From positions 1 through 10,011 of the forward strand of contig JAUWJN010000061.1 of assembly GCA_030607655.1 (NCBI GenBank): 10,011 nt of DNA. The letters run 5' to 3'. Position 1 is the stretch's first letter. Each line of letters starts with the position of its first letter. Shown here one piece after another: positions 6,438 through 10,011 of the stretch. The notes below the pieces were generated by a model, which was not told the DNA's origin, made no database searches, and saw only the letters and a program-made list of their open reading frames with translations. Source of the stretch: a bacterium. Lineage in GTDB: Bacteria; Armatimonadota; Zipacnadia; Zipacnadales; Zipacnadaceae. The translations under genes were made by a program, and so were the position numbers.

Positions 6438-7634
6438 TTGGCTGATGACGCGTCAAACGCTAATCTCATATTCCATTCCGGCGAAGTAGAATTATTGCGG
6501 GAACACATAAAGGACGACATGCCAAACAGCCCCCATCCCCTGGACGGCAAGCTTTACATTCCCCACGAACCAATTCCTGCGGACAGATTGGCCATGGGAA
6601 CCGGGACGTCCGTAAGCAGCGACGACCCTTTCGCTCCATTGGAACAAGCCAAGAGAAAGGCGGTTGAGCTCGGAAAGACCTTGGTGTGCACTCAGTTTGG
6701 TCCAAGGCAGCACTACTTCGTAGTCGACGATCCTCAACTCATTAACGAAGTGACGAGGATTTGGCAGCAGCAAAAAGGGATCATCGGATACGATGTCAAG
6801 TTTACGGTGGAGGCAGTAGCGAAGTACAACGCCAACACTGGCAAGGCTGACGTTCCTCATCTGACCGGCACAATTTTCGAGCCCCATACTCTCCCTGCGG
6901 GCTACTCAGAAAAGAAGACAAAAGTTGAGAACACCACGCAGATAATCGTATCATGCCGTGATTGTTCACACATGGCCCCGTCCCGCCTCGCTCAAATACA
7001 GGAGGAGGTAGAAGCGTGGCTGGCGGCATGTTCGTTTGCAATTGGGACCGGATTGCGGGTTCTACGAGAGGTCGTTAAACCTGTGAGGAGAAGATTTGTT
7101 GAGTGGGAGATCGGACCGCAACAAACGTTGATAAAGCCGGTTTCCTGCGAGTACCTCGAACCGATAAAGAGGTGTGCTCTAGATAGCGACAAGGTCAAAA
7201 AGGTCTTAACCAGCCTCAGACGTGCTCTTTGTGCACTTGAAGAAGACCTGCAAACATGTGCAGTGGCCCTCTGGCCAGCGCTAGAGGGACTAGTTGACCC
7301 GGCAGGCAACTCGCTGTTGACGGAAGACGAAAAGTGCAGTTGCAAGAGGTTGCTACGCGAGGTCCTAGTATCAGAAAAGGCCAAGACTGTGTATGACTGG
7401 ATATGCAGGTTAACGAAACCCAACCGTAGCGAGAGAATAGCGGCAGGTTTGCACGATATTGTCCCGGAAATCAGTGAGACAGAGTGCCTGAGGCTTATAG
7501 GAGACATAGCACGTGTGCGAGGCGCTCTCACGCATAATGGAACGAAACACGACCTGGACCCAGAAGACATTCGCCTGATTATGCGCGGCCTGCGCCGTTA
7601 CGTGGCCCAGGAGTGTGGACTCAAATTCCGGTAG
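6438..7634 (+). CDS. HEPN-like (ApeA-type) domain protein of unknown function, probably acquired
   Basis: A 398-residue, apparently soluble protein with no signal peptide or membrane segment. I do not recognise the N-terminal two thirds as a named domain; it includes CRDC (about 173-176). The last 120 residues resemble an ApeA-like HEPN domain: a helical LWPALEGLVD (278-287), a SERIAAGLHDI helix, then ARVRGALTHNG (358-368). The last fits the HEPN signature R-x4-H (R361, H366), which in active members forms an RNase site. HEPN proteins of this kind often occur in defence or toxin contexts, but no partner is visible. The gene uses many AGA/AGG arginine codons, is visibly less GC-rich than dxr-rseP-ispG, and separates ispG from proS, which points to horizontal transfer. 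It starts 32 nt after ispG on the same strand, so it may use the operon promoter. The homology claim rests on motif reading only. Confidence 0.6.
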   Translation: MADDASNANLIFHSGEVELLREHIKDDMPNSPHPLDGKLYIPHEPIPADRLAMGTGTSVSSDDPFAPLEQAKRKAVELGKTLVCTQFGPRQHYFVVDDPQLINEVTRIWQQQKGIIGYDVKFTVEAVAKYNANTGKADVPHLTGTIFEPHTLPAGYSEKKTKVENTTQIIVSCRDCSHMAPSRLAQIQEEVEAWLAACSFAIGTGLRVLREVVKPVRRRFVEWEIGPQQTLIKPVSCEYLEPIKRCALDSDKVKKVLTSLRRALCALEEDLQTCAVALWPALEGLVDPAGNSLLTEDEKCSCKRLLREVLVSEKAKTVYDWICRLTKPNRSERIAAGLHDIVPEISETECLRLIGDIARVRGALTHNGTKHDLDPEDIRLIMRGLRRYVAQECGLKFR

Positions 7635-7647
7635 ACTACCATTCTAC

Positions 7648-7678
7648 GGCCTGCACTGAGGGCGTAATAGTACAGGCC
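7648..7678 (+). other. hairpin between the HEPN-like gene and the proS relic
   Basis: GGCCTGCAC (7648-7656) and GTACAGGCC (7670-7678) pair over 9 bp with one mismatch around a 13-nt loop. No T-run follows, so an intrinsic terminator is doubtful. Shortly after, CCTC-TAG-GAGG (7687-7697) could form a tiny hairpin covering the Shine-Dalgarno sequence of the relic. It does not look like a T-box leader. Confidence 0.4.
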
Positions 7679-7707
7679 ACAACGTCCCTCTAGGAGGAGA
7701 TGACTAC

Positions 7708-7848
7708 GTGCGAGCGTCACAGTTTTATGCGCCGACGCTGAGGCAAGCGCCGGCGGAAGCGGAAATTCCCAGTCATAAGCTGCTGGTGCGCGGCGGGTTC
7801 ATCCGCCCGCTGACCGCCGGGGTGTTTACTTTCCTCCCCCTGGGCTTG
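7708..7848 (+). repeat. 141-bp diverged direct repeat, copy 1 (proS codons 1-47)
   Basis: Matches 9528-9668 with 12 mismatches, all silent. Codons 1-12 and 30-42 are identical between the copies. Similarity begins at the start codon (upstream only the Shine-Dalgarno core is shared) and ends at codon 47/48. Recombination between the copies would remove 7849-9668 and leave one continuous proS. Confidence 0.93.
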
Positions 7849-7887
7849 TGGGTGTCTACGGCGCTACGGGCCGGAACTTGTAGATGA
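7708..7887 (+). pseudogene. proS: truncated 5' relic of prolyl-tRNA synthetase gene
   Basis: Starting at GTG 7708, with AGGAGGAG about 8 nt upstream, the frame reads MRASQFYAPTLRQAPAEAEI and continues as ProS up to codon 47 (FLPLGL). It then leaves homology and meets a stop (TGA 7885-7887) after 59 codons. The first 47 codons encode exactly the same residues as the intact proS start at 9528, yet differ at 12 nucleotides in 11 codons. Class II aminoacyl-tRNA synthetase motifs 2 and 3 are missing, so it cannot be a functional enzyme. It retains its start codon and ribosome binding site and could yield a 59-residue peptide. Its 3' end overlaps the stop of the convergent NHL lipoprotein gene (7856-7858). 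This position, after ispG and the HEPN-like gene, is where resident proS would be expected, which suggests it is the remnant of the original gene. Confidence 0.9.
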
Positions 7888-9349
7888 AATTGATGTTGTA
7901 GCTTGCGCTGTTGCTGTCTGACACGTACACATTCCCGTCCGCATCCACGGCTATGCCCCCTAACACTATGCCCTGACCGACATCGCAGTCAAATGATGAG
8001 CCGAACTTGGTCAGGAATACCCCGTTACTGGTGAACTTCTGGATGCGATCGTTCCCCGAATCTGCTACATACACATTCCCGGCGGCATCCACAGCGACCG
8101 CCCCCGGGCCCCAGAACTGGCCATCGTCGTGGCCCAGTCTGGGTGTCTTGCCGCTGCCCGGCGAATGCCAGCCGGTATAGTAATCGGTATCTTGACCCCA
8201 CCAGCCTAGAAATGTCCCCCCGCTGGTGAACTTCTCGATGCGGTGAGTGCAGATGTCTGACACGTACACATTTGTGGCGGCGTCCACGGCAATGCCGCTC
8301 GGGCACAGGAACTGGCCGTCACCATTACCTGCCGAGCCCCACTTAGTGAGGAAGGTCCCATCGCTGGTGAACTTCTGGATGCGAAAGTTGCTGCTGTCGG
8401 CCACGTACACATTTGTGGCGGCATCCACCGCCACGTGCATCGGGCCCCAGAATTGGCCGTCGCCACTGCCCATATGGCTTATCTGACCGCTGCCCGGGCC
8501 GTGCCAGCCGGTGGTCTCGTCCACCCAAGGACTGAACAAGGGATCACCTTCCCAGTTGCCTCCCCGGCCCCACCAGCCCAGGAAGGTCCCCTCGCGGGTG
8601 AACTTCTGGACGCGGTGGTTCCAGCGTTCGCACACGTACACGTTGCCGCTGGCATCTATCGCGATGCCGTTCGGGCCATCAAACTGGCCATCGCCGCTGC
8701 CTGAAAAGGGCTCTGTACTACTGCCCGGGCCGTGCCAGCCAGTGTCGTCCACCCAATGCCAAGTGAAGTCTTCCCAGTAGCCCCAGCCTGCTCCGCCCCA
8801 CCAGCCCAGGAAGACCCCGGCGCTGGTGAACTTCTGGATGCGGGCGTTGGACATATCTGCCACGTACACATTCCCGGCTCCATCCACGGCTATACCCTGC
8901 GGGTCATTGAACTGGCCGTCGCCGTAATCGGGGAAGCCCCACATGCCCCACCGGGCGACAAACTCATAGGTCTCAACCGGACCAACCGTTCCAATGGGCC
9001 ACGTATCCAGACCTACTACGCAGCGCAGCACCATAATGGCATCGCCGACGTCGGTACTACCGTTCTGGTTGGCATCGGCGCAGGGGTCGTCGTCATCCAG
9101 GCTCACCACAATGCGCAGTATCTTGATGGCATCACCTACCGACGCCAATCCATCACTGTCCAGATCGCCCAGGAAATAAGCGTCAGCCGGGTAGACTACA
9201 TCTGATGGCACAACATGCTGAGGTGGAGCCACTGCTTGCGGGGCCACTGCGCGCGAACTGCCTCCACCACATCCAGCTACAGTTACGACGAACAACGCAA
9301 TTACTAACAGGGGTACGACGACCTTTAGAGGTGTGTTTATGTGCGACAC
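7856..9349 (-). CDS. secreted lipoprotein with dockerin type I domain and six-bladed NHL-repeat propeller
   Basis: A 497-residue predicted lipoprotein. MSHINTPLKVVVPLLVIALF leads to a lipobox TVAGC with C27 as the lipidated residue, followed by a Gly/Ser/Ala/Pro linker. Residues 60-115 form a dockerin type I pair: GDLDSDGLASVGDA and ADANQNGSTDVGDA, both with calcium-binding D/N spacing and a hydrophobic helix (IKILRIV, IMVLRCV). Six NHL blades follow (about 143, 219, 296, 342, 408 and 456 onward), each with a core like GIAVDAAGNVYVADS and RIQKFTS. The strand YEFVARWGMWG (128-138) probably closes the propeller. Long Trp-rich insertions (GWHGPGS) follow blades 1, 2 and 4. I choose GTG 9349, with GGGGAGG upstream; a longer TTG start at 9424 overlaps the -35 box. 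NHL propellers usually bind proteins or carbohydrates, and the partner is unknown. The gene is opposite to its neighbours. Confidence 0.88.
   Translation of the reverse strand: MSHINTPLKVVVPLLVIALFVVTVAGCGGGSSRAVAPQAVAPPQHVVPSDVVYPADAYFLGDLDSDGLASVGDAIKILRIVVSLDDDDPCADANQNGSTDVGDAIMVLRCVVGLDTWPIGTVGPVETYEFVARWGMWGFPDYGDGQFNDPQGIAVDGAGNVYVADMSNARIQKFTSAGVFLGWWGGAGWGYWEDFTWHWVDDTGWHGPGSSTEPFSGSGDGQFDGPNGIAIDASGNVYVCERWNHRVQKFTREGTFLGWWGRGGNWEGDPLFSPWVDETTGWHGPGSGQISHMGSGDGQFWGPMHVAVDAATNVYVADSSNFRIQKFTSDGTFLTKWGSAGNGDGQFLCPSGIAVDAATNVYVSDICTHRIEKFTSGGTFLGWWGQDTDYYTGWHSPGSGKTPRLGHDDGQFWGPGAVAVDAAGNVYVADSGNDRIQKFTSNGVFLTKFGSSFDCDVGQGIVLGGIAVDADGNVYVSDSNSASYNINFIYKFRPVAP
7859..8923 (-). repeat. 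internal NHL-repeat coding array
   Basis: Six homologous segments within the lipoprotein gene repeat at the nucleotide level, for example GGTGAACTTCTGGATGCG-like words near 8030, 8225, 8366, 8598 and 8826, and CACGTACACATT-like words shortly after each. Spacing is unequal because the Trp-rich insertions follow some blades only. The last blade (nearest 7859) is the most degenerate. This is protein-domain repetition, not a CRISPR or satellite. Confidence 0.88.
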
Positions 9350-9395
9350 TGGTAGTGCTTCCTCCCCGAGGCAGGTTTTGGGCCATGTGCAATGT

Positions 9396-9424
9396 ATGAT
9401 ACTTGTGTGTTTCCGCTGAGTCAA
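9396..9424 (-). promoter_or_regulatory. sigma70-type promoter of the NHL lipoprotein gene
   Basis: On the minus strand, TTGACT (9424-9419, 5 of 6) is separated by 17 nt from TATCAT (9401-9396, 5 of 6). The predicted start near 9389 leaves a leader of about 40 nt to GTG 9349, which contains GGGGAGG (9367-9361). The gene therefore has its own promoter and travels as a self-contained unit. Confidence 0.75.
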
Positions 9425-9527
9425 GTATTATTGTAGCAGTGGCAAGGAGTCAAGGCGAACAACTGGAATTGTTTTTGACTGGACCGAACCTAACGTCACC
9501 AGCAAATGACACTCAGGAGGTAATTCT

Positions 9528-9668
9528 GTGCGAGCGTCACAGTTTTATGCGCCGACGCTGAGGCAGGCGCCGGCGGAAGCCGAAATTCCCAGCCATAAAC
9601 TATTAGTACGCGGTGGGTTCATCCGCCCGCTGACCGCCGGGGTGTTTACTTTCCTGCCCTTGGGCCTG
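9528..9668 (+). repeat. 141-bp diverged direct repeat, copy 2 (proS codons 1-47)
   Basis: Partner of 7708-7848 at a distance of 1820 bp. This copy continues into an intact proS frame. Confidence 0.93.
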
Positions 9669-10011
9669 CGAGTGCGGCGGCGCGTGGAAAACATCGTCCG
9701 TGAGGAGATGAATGCCGCCGGGGCCATTGAGGTCTTTATGCCCGTGCTCCAGCCCCAGGAGCTGTGGGAGAGAAGCGGCCGTTGGGATACCTTCCAGCCC
9801 CTGCCCCTACGCACCGAAGACCGCACCGGCCGCTGGTTCTGCCTGGGGCCGACCCACGAGGAGGTCATCACCAACCTGGTGGCTGGCGAGATTAGCTCCT
9901 ACCGCCAACTGCCGCTTACTCTGTACCAGATACAGACCAAGTTCCGGGATGAGATGCGGCCGCGGGGCGGGCTGATCCGGGTCAAGGAATTCAGTATGAA
10001 GGACGCCTACA
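9528..10011 (+). CDS. proS: prolyl-tRNA synthetase, N-terminal part (cut by window edge)
   Basis: The first 161 codons of the class II synthetase that charges tRNA-Pro with proline. MRASQFYAPTLRQAPAEAEI opens the bacterial-type ProS. Class II motif 1 follows (RPLTAGVFTFLPLGLRV, then IVREEMNAAGAIEVFMPVLQP), then GRWFCLGPTHEEVITNLV (102-119), and motif 2 as TKFRDEMRPRGGLIRVKEFS (138-157). All fit a functional enzyme so far; motif 3 and the editing domain are beyond the window. GTG 9528 is chosen because AGGAGG lies 7 nt upstream and the protein starts in register with known ProS. The gene normally follows ispG in this gene order; here it is separated by a HEPN-like gene, a proS relic and an oppositely oriented lipoprotein gene. 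No strong promoter was seen in 9425-9527; TTGTTT-16-TAACGT (9469-9496) is only a weak candidate. Confidence 0.97.
   Translation, partial: MRASQFYAPTLRQAPAEAEIPSHKLLVRGGFIRPLTAGVFTFLPLGLRVRRRVENIVREEMNAAGAIEVFMPVLQPQELWERSGRWDTFQPLPLRTEDRTGRWFCLGPTHEEVITNLVAGEISSYRQLPLTLYQIQTKFRDEMRPRGGLIRVKEFSMKDAY

Noticed and set aside
7635..7707. T-box riboswitch for proS
   Set aside because: The spacer is only 73 nt and shows no T-box consensus or terminator/antiterminator pair.
9350..9424. Longer N-terminus of the lipoprotein from TTG 9424
   Set aside because: It overlaps the -35 and -10 boxes, so it would lie upstream of the predicted transcript start; the shorter form begins directly with a lipoprotein signal peptide.
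7849..9527. Insertion sequence or transposon carrying the lipoprotein gene
   Set aside because: There is no transposase or terminal inverted repeats. The flanking repeat is diverged proS coding sequence, not a target-site duplication, so recombination is the better explanation.

Overview
This window looks like a GC-rich (roughly 58-60 % by eye) chromosomal region from a diderm bacterium that I cannot place to genus. A KdsC-type phosphatase implies a KDO-containing outer membrane, and isoprenoids are made by the MEP pathway. The order dxr-rseP-ispG-proS is a common core arrangement, best known in Clostridia and also seen in other phyla. The dockerin/NHL lipoprotein and the Gfo/Idh/MocA plus TIM-barrel isomerase pair recall environmental lineages such as Armatimonadota or Planctomycetota-like bacteria. 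That placement is inference only.

Left part (1-1643, minus strand): a strong sigma70-type promoter (1615-1643) drives a structured RNA that I call 6S RNA (about 1608-1420). A xylose-isomerase-like sugar phosphate isomerase/epimerase and a Gfo/Idh/MocA oxidoreductase, cut by the window edge, follow on the same strand and probably form a small sugar-conversion operon. Positions 1644-1935 carry no gene but hold several kinds of short repeats and a perfect 23-bp palindrome.

Middle part (1936-6405): kdsC (minus) is divergent from a plus-strand operon that starts at a clear promoter (2594-2623). It encodes DXP reductoisomerase (dxr), the site-2 protease RseP and the Fe-S enzyme IspG. The rseP-ispG spacer contains tandem GTGGACAG repeats.

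Right part (6406-10011): proS would be expected directly after ispG, but the region is disrupted. First comes a less GC-rich gene for a HEPN-like protein of unknown role, probably acquired. Next is a relic of the proS 5' end (48 codons, with start codon and ribosome binding site). A minus-strand gene for a secreted lipoprotein with a dockerin and a six-bladed NHL propeller follows. Finally proS begins again at 9528 and runs off the window. The two proS starts share 141 nt that differ at 12 positions, all synonymous. This suggests that a proS allele from a related lineage arrived together with the lipoprotein gene and replaced the resident one, although misassembly of strain variants has to be excluded.
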